From: Humulus lupulus
Taxonomy: Eukaryota; Streptophyta; Magnoliopsida; Rosales; Cannabaceae
Length of the DNA stretch: 64,000 nucleotides
Direction: 5' to 3'
NCBI RefSeq assembly: GCF_963169125.1
Contig: NC_084795.1
Coordinates: 275,724,122 to 275,788,121, forward strand
Shown here piece by piece: positions 48,001 through 60,276 of this stretch. A program made the position numbers and the translations under genes. Position 1 is the stretch's first letter. Each line of letters begins with the position of its first letter. The notes beneath the pieces were generated by a model. That model ran no database searches. It saw only the letters and a program-made list of their open reading frames with translations, and had not been told where the DNA came from.

Positions 48001-50090
48001 ATATTGGAGTCTCAATCTTTGGTTAGAAGTGGGGCTCGCATGTGTGTAGGGAGTGGTTGTAATGTAGACATTTTGCCTGACCCATTGTTGCCTGATGAGG
48101 TCAACCCTTTTGTTTCCTCATTACATCTGGGTTTGGAAGGGAAGAAATTTGCGAGTTTGTTGGTTCCTAGCTTGCGTCAATGGGATAAAGATGTGCTTAA
48201 TGATTTCTTTACTGAGTGGGATATGATTTTGATTGATAGCATTCCGTTGAGTGAGAATTTAAATGATGATAGATGGAGTTGAATGGGGGAAAGGACCGGT
48301 TTTTATGGTGTGAAATTTGCTAATAAAATGATTCAGATTGGGAAGAACAATGGATAGGGGTGGATAATTCAGCTTTTTGGAAGAAACTTTAGAATTTGAA
48401 GGTGCCTCTGAAGGATAAGATTTTTTTGCTGAGGTCTATGTCTAATTGTTTGCCTACTAATCTTCAATTAGTAAGTAAAAGAGTTCCTATTTAGAGTCGA
48501 TGTCCTCAGTGTTCTCAAGGTGCTAAATCGATTTTACATTGCCTAATAAGTTGTTCTTTTGCGAAACCTTGTTGGGAGGAAGCTATTTTGGGGATTGGCT
48601 TCACAATGTTTTTGGTGCTTTTTGCAAGGAGCGCTTGGAGTTTTATATGGTTGTTTGTTGGGCTATTTTGAAAAGAATGAATTAGTTGGTTTGGTGTCAA
48701 AAAAATCAGCTTGCTATTGATACAGTTGTGTTTGATAAAGATCACTGTTGACGCGGTTCTTCGCCAACAGATAATTATACGAATAAACAGGATGGATTAG
48801 TGCTAAATAGTGAACCGTAATATGAAGATAACTTAATTCTAAACTGGCGAATGGGAAGGTTATCACTCATTTCCTTTTAGGTGGTTCGAAGGTTAAAATC
48901 CCTCTAGTCCACCAGTCAATATTATTGATATCTCTCGAGTATTCCTTACAGAGTGTTTCTTTACAACAAAAACGCCAACCCCTTGCAACACCCAGGGTCT
49001 TGGTATTTATAGGGAGATGATACCTGGGCGTTGGTAAAAGGGGTCATCCCGTGACTCTCTTACCCATCATGTCATCTCCGTGACACTGGCAATTAATTCC
49101 TAAAACCTGACAGTGAGGTGTGGTCTAATCAATAGGTAAGAGGGATAATGGGTCGCATGGTCCAAGACAGTCGTGGAGTGCCTGAACACGCACGTTATAC
49201 TGCGTGTTCGAGAATTCAGGAATGGAATAGACACGTAATGTCTGATATACACACGTTTACATTGCGTGGTTGACTTCACAAATAGTCAGGGATGTCAAAT
49301 CTATGCCGCACTTCGAGCTTGATGTAGCGCTAGCTCGTGATATCCATACTGCTGACCCGTTGCCGTCGAGTAGACTGTTAACTCTTTGATCAGCTCGGGC
49401 TAAAAAGGTGGAGACTCGTAACAGCAGCTCCGGGTGGGCGATTTACACGTGGCGGATTGAATTATGCAATTTTCCAGCTCGCTAATAACTCGTGGATATT
49501 TAGGGCATCCAGTCACCTTGATCAATGGACAAGTGTTCAAAACAACAGTCATGTTGCGTCGCTGGTGTGTTCTGTGCCAGGGGACGGTAGTGATCACTGG
49601 GTCAAGCCTCAATGTAATATGATCAAGGTCAATGTAGATGTTGTCGTGTTTGAAGAGGAATTGAAATTTGGCTTTGAGTGTGTGGCTTGGGATAGTAATG
49701 GTAAGCTGGTTGCTGCTAAGATGATGAGTAGATGGGGGAGGGTGCAACCCGAGGTAGCTGAGGCAATGTAGATGTTGTCGCGTTGAGTTGGCGCAGGAGA
49801 GAGGTTGGCAGCAAGGGATGGTCGAAACCGATTGTCTTGTTGTTGTGCAGGGCCATTCGAAGTCAGATTGTTATGGCTTCTGCATTTGGGGTCTGTGGTG
49901 GAGGACTATAAGTCGTTGCTGGCAGCTATGAGTCAAGTTCATTTGATTTTTGTTACACGATCTGGAACCAGGGAGTGCACTCCTTAGCTCGTTTCTCTTG
50001 TATTTATGGAGCATGATGCTCCTGCTTGTTTGTTAAGGGCTTTGGTCGTGAATCTTTATTAATAAAATTAATCTTTTATTAAAAAAATTG
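48001..50090 (+). pseudogene. LINE relic, unit B copy
   Basis: Same relic as 2,738-3,147 plus 13,884-14,737, here without the Copia. It reads SLVRSGARMCVGSGC, DILPDPLLPDEVNPF, CPQCSQGA, then after the solo LTR VNVDVVVFEEELKFGF and DSNGKLVAAK. About 90 bp of extra sequence is inserted near 49,720-49,810. Stops and shifts throughout. Ends with TAATAAAATTAATC and an A-run. Confidence 0.78.
48746..49511 (+). mobile_element. Solo LTR, TGTTGACGC family, copy 2
   Basis: 766 bp, TGTTGACGCGGTTCTTCGCC...GGGCATCCA, flanked by ATCAC and GTCAC (48,741-48,745, 49,512-49,516); unit A has the uninterrupted site at 14,217. Same family as 31,095. Confidence 0.9.
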
Positions 50091-50371
50091 AAACTTTTGT
50101 GATAAAAACAAAACATTAAACCACTCTTAATTATTAAAATGAACTTTAAAAAAAACAAAAAAAAACAGCTTTTCAATATTACCACATGTTTTTTTGGTAG
50201 GAAGAGAAGAGAATATTGATTGAGCGAATGCAACGAATTCCAACCCAATACCTAGGAGATTATTAGGTATATATCCCTATCAGATATAAGCAACCATTTA
50301 TTCTTTTCAATTTTTATTTTATTTTATTTCCAAACGTTATATTTTAAAAATAAAATAAACATTCAAATACT

Positions 50372-51417
50372 CACATATATATATATACTAGCTATATTTA
50401 GAAATTGACATGCATTTGAAAAATGAAAAGTTTACAATATTACATTTTTCATAATAAATACACGTTTTTCATCAGGTAACCCATCCAAAAATTTGAAAAA
50501 ATCAAAATTTATTTTTAGAAATATTAATTAATTATAAATATAGATCATTGTTCTTAATCCAATAATTAATATTAAAGTAACCACCTATGAGTAGTAACCA
50601 TTAATATATATATATGACAAAGCTTCAAAATTAAATTGTATTATATATCTCTTCTATATAATAAGTGTGTAAATAACAGAAATTCTTGGTTTTAACGGTT
50701 TTTTATGTTTTTAATGTTAACTTTAACAAAATATTCTTATATTTAACAGAATATTATTATATTTAACGGTAATTTGTAAACACTTAAATGTTTTATGAAC
50801 GTTTGTTTAGTTTTATTTATAAAATTTATATTAATATCATATAAATTTCAAATAAATATCATATTTTAATTAAATAATTTATTTATTTTTGTTTAAGTTT
50901 ATGTTTGTTCTAGTTTTTGAATTTATGAGGGACAACAAAAGATCATATATTATATGTTTAATGTAATATTAAATATTATGCGTAGACTTTAAATTTAAGT
51001 TTCTTGCTAGTTTTTTTAAAAAAACAATTTGTTGCTAATTCATAGTAGATTATATTATATATTTAATATGATATTATTCTAATAAGTCAGTTTAAGTTTA
51101 ATTAAATTATATTTAAGTTATAACACATATGATCTTATTATTTTTAAATAATTATTATTGTAAAATATCTCAAAATATCATATTTTAATTTGTTTAATTA
51201 TTTATTATTTTTAAATAATTATTATTGTATAATATCTAAAAAATATCTTATTTTAATTTTTTAATTATTTATTTTGTTTTATTTAAGTTTAAGTATTTAC
51301 AAACTACTGTTAAATATAAGAATATTCTGTTAAAGCTAACCTTAAAAAAATAAAAAAACTGTTAAAACCAAGAATTTCCGTTATCTACAAACTTATTATA
51401 TAAAACAGATATATATA
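50372..51417. mobile_element. Insertion upstream of PAP copy B with Helitron-like inverted pieces
   Basis: Absent from unit A (about 15,015). The left part (50,388-50,610) is an inverted relative of 26,278-26,505. The right part begins TCTCTTCTATATAATAAG at about 50,648 and ends at about 51,412 with the inverted complement of the same start (ATATAATAAGT, then AAATTCTTGGTTTTAAC). It looks like two Helitron-like pieces head to head. It places new AT-rich sequence about 370 bp before the PAP copy B ATG. Confidence 0.5.
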
Positions 51418-51684
51418 GTTATCGATCGTTGTAGCTTTCAAGTAATGTCATTATATATATAAAAATTTCAAACCAATTAATAATTATTTGGTAGACAAAG
51501 AATATCCCATGTTATATACTTGTTGACATGCTTAATGGTGCATCACACACGTTATAAATATTTATATTTATATTTGTATATATATATTTATAAAAATGTT
51601 CCATAATTCAAAACTGTCTTAGAGCTTGGTTTTATTCATTTCATGTATTAGAAACAAATTAAAATCACTCTCTCTTGCCCATAT

Positions 51685-51693
51685 TATATAAAA
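51685..51693 (+). promoter_or_regulatory. Possible TATA box of PAP copy B
   Basis: TATATAAAA 91 bp before the ATG, conserved with unit A. Confidence 0.45.
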
Positions 51694-51784
51694 TCAAATT
51701 TATCTGAGTCTCGTTTTGCTACATGCAATAACAACTAATAACACATACTATTAATCCATATATATTTATATATATATATCATCC

Positions 51785-54700
51785 ATGGCGGCTTCTAGGA
51801 CCATTATAGTAGTTTTCTTCTTTACAGCTCTTTCGTTCATAAATGTCATGAGTGGCGCTGAACTTCAATATCTCCGACACCCGGCGGCGAAACCAGCTGA
51901 TAGGTCGCTCAATTTCTTGGTGGTCGGCGACTGGGGACGACGGGGCTTCTACAACCAGTCCCAAGTCGCCCATCAGGTAATAATATATATTATATATGTT
52001 CTTTCATATTAATTCATTTTCTAGGTTTGGTGCTTAATAAATTTCTAAAGTCTCTGATACGAAAGATCGTGGGATTATCATTTCGGTTCCATAATTTGTT
52101 GAATTTAATACTATAAGGTTTTGATATATATTATTCCTTGCTTATATTTGTTCATAATTAGAAGTTTGTACAGAAATAATATTCAAAACTGTCGAAGTTT
52201 GAACTGGTAAGTAGATGCATATTATATTTTATTAATGAGTTATTTAATTATTAATAATAACCATAATAAATATATATATATATGAGAATATTAATTGAAA
52301 TATTTGTGTATATATATTTCTAAAATGTCACCATCTTTATTTAAGTTGATTTGACTTGTAGATTTCGATCTATATCAAAAAAATAGGATACCCGCACTAG
52401 TAATTTAGCTAAAATATTTTGCATGAAATCATCGAATGATGATTCACCCCTAAGTATGTTATATATATATATATATATTTTATATTGTTGATATTGTCAT
52501 CGTTTCGCAAAATCATATGATTTTTTTAAGTTATTTTTTATTCTAGTTTAGTTTTAATAGTTTTTTACAAAACGGTATCTCATTATTTAGACAGTTAGTT
52601 AAAAATTTAGTCAGGTGGTCAAAAAATTCAAATAACTGGTCGAAAATTTTAGACAACAAATCAAATTTTAAAATTAAATTTTTTTTAAAAAAATTATCAA
52701 AAATAAATGAGAATTCAATATAACTTAAAGAAATATCATTCTTATCAATTTCTCGTATATTTTAATATAATATTTGAATCATATGTGAGGTCAAATCGTG
52801 GTTGTAATAGTCACCACAACCAAACGACCTAATAATAAACTTGTAGATTATTGATACGTAACATATCATAAGAGAAACAAAACACTTTCTTTTTTTGGCT
52901 CTCTCTTTCTTTCCTTAATGTTATATCTACCCTTTTACGTATAAACTCAGTTCTGTCTCTGTTAATTAAAACAATTGCACTGAAAACAAAAAGTGTGAAC
53001 TTCATAATAGGTAAAAAAAATTGTTAAGTAACACCTTAACATTATAGTACTTTTCTTTTCAGGATAATAAATAATATCTAAATTTCAAAACCAACGGACA
53101 TAAAAGTAGCTCATCTATAAAACTTATATGTGGTTGAAAACCACAATTTATTTATGAGAAGAGTATGTTACGTGTCATAGTAATATATCTAAAGCATAAT
53201 TCGATGCATATTCCATAGCAGTTTCGTTGGTATGTATATTGGACCCCCTTAAATTGATGCTATGCCTATGTCTTATTATATACGAAAGCTGACACACAAA
53301 GAAAATGCTATAAATAAATATCAATAGCGATTTGTATCCCTTTATTTAAAGTTTTATGACTTTTAACTATATGAAATAATAGGTTTAATTAGGTTATAAC
53401 TACTCTTAATTTATAATAATGTTAGAAGTAATTTAGAAATAATATTGCTCCACAGTGGAACGAGACCGGTCCCGGAGCAGGACTACATCTATATCCTCTG
53501 AAATATACGCGTATATATAACATATATATATATTTAATTACTACCTATAAATATTTTTAGTATTTTTGGTACATAAATAAGTTGCAACTCTAATTTTTTT
53601 TTTTACATAACAGTATATAATGTAAATACAAGACTTCCCATAAATTTTCAGAAAATTTTAAATAATTTAGGATGTCAAAATTAAGATTTGAACAGCTTAT
53701 TTCACACGTACTTGTTCAATATATATATATATGTGTAATAAGCTATTTAAATTTGAATTTCGTGATCTTAAATTATTCAGAATTTTCTAAAAAATTTGTG
53801 AAATGTCTCATGTAACTGTATTATACACCGTCATGTAAAAAAAATTGAATTATAACTTATCCATATACCGAAAATACTAAATATACCTAATATTCACTAC
53901 CAAAAATATTTCTTTTATATAATTAGTCAGGCATATAATATGCGCAATTAACACAGCCGGGGTCCACCTTTATAAGAACATAATGTTAGTTTGCAAAGAT
54001 TATACATGAAGAAAATAGCATTTCTTGGCTTGAAAATTAAATAATTAAGATTATTGAGTAATGAATGGGTTGTTGGTAGTGCACTGATTTTTTCTTGAGA
54101 TTAATTTCACTTCTTGTAAATAGTAAGAGTTTTATAACTTTTGGAAGAATGCAAGATATGTATAATAGAGGAAATTACAATTTATATGGGATTTTTAATA
54201 GAATGTGCAAAAATATGGCTTTTTTCAACAAAAAAAAGTTAATCTATGGCTTTTTTTAAGAATTTTCACTTTTATGTGTTTATTTTTCCATATTTTTGTA
54301 TAAAAGTTAGTTTATGCCATAGTTTTACTCTTAATCAAGTTTTATTAATTTGGAAGGGTGTGTTTGTAATTTTATTATTAGTTTTTTAGCTTGTTTGTTT
54401 TTTTATATTATTTTTTTTATATTAATAATTTTATATTAAATTTTTCTTTGGTTGTTTTGCAATTTTTTTTTGTAATATAAATTGCTTTTAAAATTATTTT
54501 TTATTTATTATAAACATTTTTTTCCTTTTTTTTTTAGATTGTACATTTTTTTTTTCAAATCCTGGGTACGGTAACCAGTTACTTGATTGATCTTTGACAA
54601 TTATGTAAAATAAAAAATCTAAAGCTAGGTTAAACAACATGTACCAAAAGGGGTAACCAGTTATCCTGAGAGGAGTAATTTTCTGCCGTAAGAGGGGTAA

Positions 54701-57700
54701 CCAGCTACCATAAGAGGGTGACGAGTTACTCATATTAAATAAGAAAATAAACATCAAATTTGAAGGAAAAAGGGGCAGAACTCATTAAAAAAGGAAGAAG
54801 AAGTAACTATAATTTTAGTAACATAGGTAACTAGTTACCATAAAGAACTTATAAATATACACACACCAAAACGTTTTCATATTTTTATTATTTTTCTTTC
54901 CAAATTTTGGTATTCCTATAAGTGTTACAGTAAAAAGAAAATGCTGAAAAAATTTATTTGAATTTTTTTACATATAGTGAAAAAAACTATAAAAAAAATA
55001 GTAAAATAATTATGTAATGTTAAAATATGTGTGAAAAAAAATGAATGAGAAAAGAATAAGTACAAAAATGAAAAGAAAAAAAAACACAAAAGAAATGATG
55101 AAGGAAAAAATCAGATGAATAAATAAAAATGAAAAGAAGAAGAAGAAAAATAATGGAAAATTGAAAAGAAAAAAATATAAATGAAAAAATTGGTAGAAAA
55201 AAAAATGGAAGAAGAAAAAAGAAAGAAAAAAAAATCTCATATGTGTGAAAAAAGAAAAAAAAAATGGAAGGAGAAAATAATAAATACAAAAATGAAGAAA
55301 AAATAGAAGGAAAAAAATGAAAAAAAAAAAAAAGAAAACTGAAAAAATATGAAGAAAAAAAAAAGATAATGAATAAAATTGAAAAGAAGAAGAAGAAAAA
55401 TGGAAAGAAAAAAAGGATGAAGGAAAAAATTGGTATAAAAAAGGAAAAAATGGAAGAAAAAATAAGTAAGGAAAAAAAGAAAAAAAATAACCGAAAAAAT
55501 AATCAAAAAATGAAGAAAAAAACTAAAAATAAATAGATAAATAAAATTACCTTCAAAATCAAATAAAACATAACTATGATAAAAAAAATAGAAAAATTAC
55601 CCAAAATACGATAATATATCATTATTTTTTATTTTTTACGGTATATTTTATATCTTTTCATTTCTATATGTAAATTTTTTCAAGATTATATTAAAAATAA
55701 TTTATTAGTTTTACTTTTACGTTTTCTTCTTTGTTGTCTCACTCACCCATTATTTTTACATTTGCGTGTTCCTGATAAAAATATTTTGTTCTTTTCTTTT
55801 ATCATATTTATATATTATAGAAAAATGACATTTCGTTATTACCTAACTTTCAGTCCTATGAGTACTTGTTCTAAATAGATCACTGGGAACATTTTTCTTG
55901 CAATGATAATTTTGCTTACTCTCAAGGTCAAGAAGCTGATTTCTGCCAATTTTTTTTAATCTTTTTCCCTATATTAATTTTTATATATATTTATATACTC
56001 ATGATTTCATTTAAAACATAAAGGAAATGAACCAAAATCATTGTATAAATCAAACAATTTAACTTTTCATATTTTTTTGAAAAAAAATGAAGTAATAATA
56101 TATGATTTTGTAAGTCAATATCTAATATTTCTTTCGATTTCTGCAAATCTTTTTGTTATGTCCACTTTGACCGCAATTCATGCATTTATTTTTCGTTTTT
56201 GGTTTTTTGTTTCTCTCCCATGCATCTTTACATCTTTTATTTGGTCTGCCTACTCTTATTCTTCATTCTGGAGGGTGTATTTTCACAGCTTTGATATGTT
56301 TATGTATTTTCCAAGTGTCTTCATTGCCTATAGGGTATATAATTTTTTTGTAGGTAGCAACCATGACTTCCTTTTTGTATTATAGAGAAAAATCCTATAT
56401 AGCTACATACACTCATAAACAACATATAAACAGTTGTGAAAAAAAGTTCCATGAAACAAATAGTAAACCGACATAAGCACTGCCATAATCTTCCATTAAG
56501 CCAATTTCACAACAAATATATCTCACCAAAAAAAATGAAGGTAACTAAATTAGTAATTCAGCCACATGGAAAAGAGTCCAACAATTACTAACAACCAACA
56601 TCAATTGAAAAATAACCACATAGCTAAAGAGTCCAACAATGACTAACAACCAACATTAATTGAAAAATAAATACCAAATATCACTCTAGTATAACTATCA
56701 TGTAGCAATAAAAAATGCTATATGACTATAGTAGAGTAGTTTAACAAAAACAGAGCCACATAAAAAGTTATACAATACTAAAGCATAAACTAAAATACAT
56801 GCAACAAACCAAACACCAATAAAAAAACACAAATGAAAGATTAGAAACATATAAACAAGCTCTCCAGCAACTCGTGAAACTCCTTAAGCAACCCAATAAA
56901 GCAACATGTTAAGCATCTTATAAAATTTCTTAAGCAACCCGTAAAACTCCGTAAGCAACCCATAAAGCAACATGTTAAACAACTCATAAAACTTTTTAAA
57001 CAACTCGTTGAGCAACCCAATAAAGCAACATTTTAAGCAACTTATAAAATATTGTTTAAGCAACCCATAAAACTTCTTAAACAACCTATAAAACTCCTTA
57101 AACAATCTGTTAATAAGCAACTCATAAAACAACTTGTTAAGCAACCTATAAAGCAACATGTTAAGTAACTTATAAAACTACGTAAGCAATCCATAAAACC
57201 CGTTATGAACAACCCAATAAAACAGCATGTTATGCAACTTATGAAATTGCTTAAGCAACTCGTAAAACTCCTTAAGCAACCTATAAAACTCCTTAAGCAA
57301 CCCATAAAACAATTTGTCAAACAACCTATAAAGCAAATTATAAAACTACTTAAGCAACTCATAAGATTATTTAAGCAACTTGTTAAGCAACTCATAAATT
57401 CTCTGTTTTGGCCTCTCAAAACAGAGTTTTTTTTTATATAAATAATTAAAGTTATTTTATAATGAAGTGATGAGTTTCTTTTTTTTTTTCCTACATAAAG
57501 TATTTGTTTATATGTTTTTACAATTACAGTATATATAGTTTGAACTATATATATATATATAAAAGAGAAAAATAGGTGAATTTGGTATATTTAATTGAAC
57601 CTGGGTCTAACAAATGCAGTAGAATTCATCAAGTACAATACAACCTAGTATCTAATATTTTCTATAAATATATATGACTAAAACAGTGCATAAGGCAATC

Positions 57701-59905
57701 ATCTTTGCTTGAACATGGAAATTATTGAAAATAGGTATAATTTGAGATTAATATATATATATATATATATCCTATAGAGTAATTAATACATAAGTGAAAA
57801 ATGAGATATAGTAGCAAAGAAACTTTCTTAGCTAAGACGTAATCTTGAAAGAAAAACTTAAATATATATATTAATGAAAGAAATTTTAAATCACCGTATA
57901 AATGAAAAAAAAAACATTGTTATAGATATATTAATGAAAAAACCCCTAAATTATGGTACTTATATATTTTAGTTAGCTACTAATTGTGTTTCTTATACTT
58001 TAATTTTTTTCTTTAATAAATTTTCCCATACAAGTTAAGAAAAGTATAATTCTCATATTTTTGCACATTAATAGTATAAATGCCATATTTTTTTTAAAAA
58101 AAATCCCTATATAATATTACTTATTGAAATAGTTCTTGATGGGATAATTTGTGAAATATTCATGAAACAAGAAATGTAATAGTTACCTCTAAACATAACA
58201 AACAAGAAATGTTTGTTTTGGTACCAACATCACTCGCACTAATATAAATGTAGGATCTACATTAATTTAATACTATGAAATTTATATGTATTATTAGTTT
58301 ATAATAATCTTCGTTATAATATATTACTTTTATATGAAGTGTAGATGGGCATAATTGGAGAGAAACTAGACATTGAGTTTGTGATCTCCACGGGTGACAA
58401 TTTTTATGAAGATGGTTTGACTGGTGTGAATGACCCTGCATTTTATGAGTCATTTTCCAATATCTTCACAGCTCCAAGTTTGCAGAAGCAATGGTACATT
58501 GGTAATAATAACTTGTTCAAATCTAATCATTAATTTAACATTACTTAAATATTTTCTCACCAAATCCAACTTATATTATACATAATTTGCATTAACAATA
58601 TTTGGATTGGCCAATATTTTGCTAATGTGTTTGAACACTTAATTGGCAGTTTTGGGGAACCATGACTATCGTGGGGATACATTAGCACAATTGAGTCCTG
58701 ATCTCAAGAAAAAAGATAGAAGATGGCTCTGCTTAAGGTCTTTCATTGTAAATGCAGGTACATGTTTTATATAATTTCAATCTGTTAATAAATATACTTT
58801 ATAAGAATAAACCACCATTATATGTGCATTGTTTGGTTTGGTTTGGTTGCTAATGCAAAACAAGTGAGTAATTTTGCTTATTTTAGCACTACCCACAATC
58901 CAAATTGGACCAATATAGTATGAAACCTGGCACAACATTGCTCAAGTTGGGTAATATTAGCCAATACAATCTGAAATTGCCTAGCCTCAAATTTATTATT
59001 ATTTTTTCTTGGGGCAGAAATTGTGGAATTTTTCTTTGTAGACACAACTCCATTTGTGGACAAGTATTTCACCAACCCAGAGGACCATACATATGACTGG
59101 AGAGGAGTGTTACCAAGGAACCGTTATCTCTCAAAGCTATTGAAGGTGGTGTTGAGCACTATCCCCTTAGTTACGCCAATATTAGTTACATAATTCAATA
59201 AACATTTAAAAATTCTAACATATAGATATATATATATATATATATATATAAATATATATTATTGCAATGCAACAGAAGTTGGATTCAGCACTGAAGCATT
59301 CAACCGCAAAATGGAAAATTGTGGTTGGTCACCATACAATCAAAAGCGCTGGACACCATGGAAATACCGAAGAGCTTGAATCACAACTCCTCCCAATACT
59401 TGAGGTTTTGAATAAAATTCCTTCTAATAATTCTAAATAAGAATTAAACTTGGCTTCTTTTCTTGTAAAGGAAAAGTTGTTCTTAGATTGAACTCCAAAC
59501 TCATATTGTACACTATTTGTTCAGGCAAACAATGTTGATTTCTATGTCAATGGCCATGACCATTGCTTAGAGCACATAGTTGACAATAAAAGGTGACTGT
59601 TTTCTTGATCTTAAAGCCATGCTTTTTTTTTTCAGTAAGAATAAATTTCTAAAGAACTTAGCAACTGATATTAGAATTGTGTCCTGTGCAGCCAAATCCA
59701 GTTCATGACAAGTGGAGGTGGCTCCAAGGCATGGGGAGGAGACGAAAAAAAGTGGAACCCAGAGGAGCTCAAGCTGTACTATGATGGGCAAGGTTTCATG
59801 TCAATGGAAATAACTGAGACAGCGGCCACCTTTTCATTCTACGATGTCTTTGGTAATGTCTTACACCAAGAGAGCATCTACAAAAATTTGGACTCATCCA
59901 TGTAG
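51785..59905 (+). CDS. PAP: Purple acid phosphatase, PAP3/PAP8-like, copy B
   Basis: Exons: 51,785-51,976, 58,345-58,501, 58,650-58,757, 59,018-59,145, 59,276-59,404, 59,525-59,592 and 59,692-59,905. Exon lengths equal those of copy A and also give 331 aa. All metal-ligand motifs are kept (GDWG, GDNFY, GNHDY, VVGHH, NGHDH), so activity is likely. I count 13 substitutions relative to copy A: T22M, L32H, Y105F, A127T, D172N, G175D, Q176H, H187N, H188R, R276G, V305A, Y310F and L323I. Five of these cluster at 172-188, in a segment that is not part of the metal site. Intron 1 is 6.4 kb because of the Mutator-like element at 54,169. The upstream 370 bp are conserved, but farther sequence differs because of the insertion at 50,372. 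Confidence 0.95.
53632..53812. mobile_element. Fold-back MITE in PAP copy B intron 1
   Basis: Left arm (AATTTTCAGAAAATTTTAAAT, given in part) and right arm (ATTCAGAATTTTCTAAAAAAT, in part) are inverted complements over about 80 bp around a TA-rich loop. Related to the fold-back element at 15,870 and to the single arm at 18,899. Confidence 0.7.
54565..54842. repeat. Scattered palindromic GGTAAC-CA/TA-GTTACC motifs
   Basis: Five copies of GGTAACCAGTTA or variants at about 54,570, 54,652, 54,698, 54,718 (degenerate) and 54,826. The last is the perfect 14-bp palindrome GGTAACTAGTTACC. Confidence 0.7.
55020..55520. repeat. A/G-rich low-complexity tract
   Basis: About 500 bp almost free of C on the plus strand, made of GAAAAA/GAAGAA runs. 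The long Phe-rich minus-strand frames are composition artefacts. Confidence 0.9.
56122..56340 (-). pseudogene. Mutator-like transposase C-terminus with zinc knuckle
   Basis: Reads [15 protein letters not shown], then PPE, a stop, [16 protein letters not shown] and [20 protein letters not shown] before a terminal TAG. The order of a W-containing IYP motif, a GRP-K/R basic stretch and a CX2CX4HX4C knuckle is the standard C-terminus of plant MULE transposases. The catalytic DDE domain is not recognisable. Confidence 0.82.
56860..57412. repeat. 24-bp-based tandem array
   Basis: Many degenerate units of CTTAAGCAACCCATAAAACT. The 24-bp period keeps frames open on both strands, giving 8-residue periodic peptides (KLLKQPI on plus, CLRSFIG on minus). 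About 550 bp. Confidence 0.88.
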
Positions 59906-60276
59906 AGAAATCTCTCTCTGATTACTAAATGGCGGTTTATATAGTTGTTCAGATGGAGATAGAGGAAGAATAATGTGATTATTACAAATAAAGGTGGAAG
60001 GTGATGACTATTAGATATAGTCCTTTCAAATTTCTGCTTGTAAGTCTAAGATAATGCCAAGTAGTTATTACTCTTAATGGAAAATATACATATTTATAGC
60101 TTAATCTATCATTAACATCCACATTCCCCCAACCCTTTTTAATCTCTGACTGTTTTGAGAAAACATATTCTGCTTAGTTATAACAGTTCAAAAATATGTG
60201 GTTGATTGATAAAGTACCACTCCAAATGATTAGTTTTTTATTAAATCTAATAAAGAGCATCAAGTAAACATACCAG
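59906..60276. other. Spacer between convergent PAP and PKHD stop codons (unit B)
   Basis: 371 bp, nearly identical to 22,747-23,119. Nothing else seen. Confidence 0.7.

Larger units (their letters stand above)
54169..58110 (-). mobile_element. Mutator-like element in PAP copy B intron 1
   Basis: About 3.94 kb present only in unit B; the unit A empty site is at about 19,980. Ends share inverted blocks ATGGGATTTTT and GTGCAAAAATATG. The flanks (TATAATA-rich on both sides) fit a decayed 9-bp duplication. It contains a transposase C-terminal relic, an A/G-rich tract and a 24-bp tandem array, all listed separately. Ends are accurate to about 10 bp. Confidence 0.75.

Noticed and set aside
55010..55506. 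Overlapping minus-strand Phe-rich frames of 76-89 codons
   Set aside because: Entirely explained by the C-poor purine tract; no start context or domain.
56041..56385. 114-codon plus-strand hydrophobic frame that looks like a membrane protein
   Set aside because: It is antisense to the MULE transposase zinc-knuckle relic at 56,122-56,340.
57042..57441. 125-codon minus and 78-codon plus frames with 8-residue periodicity
   Set aside because: Product of the 24-bp tandem array, open on both strands; lies inside a transposon.
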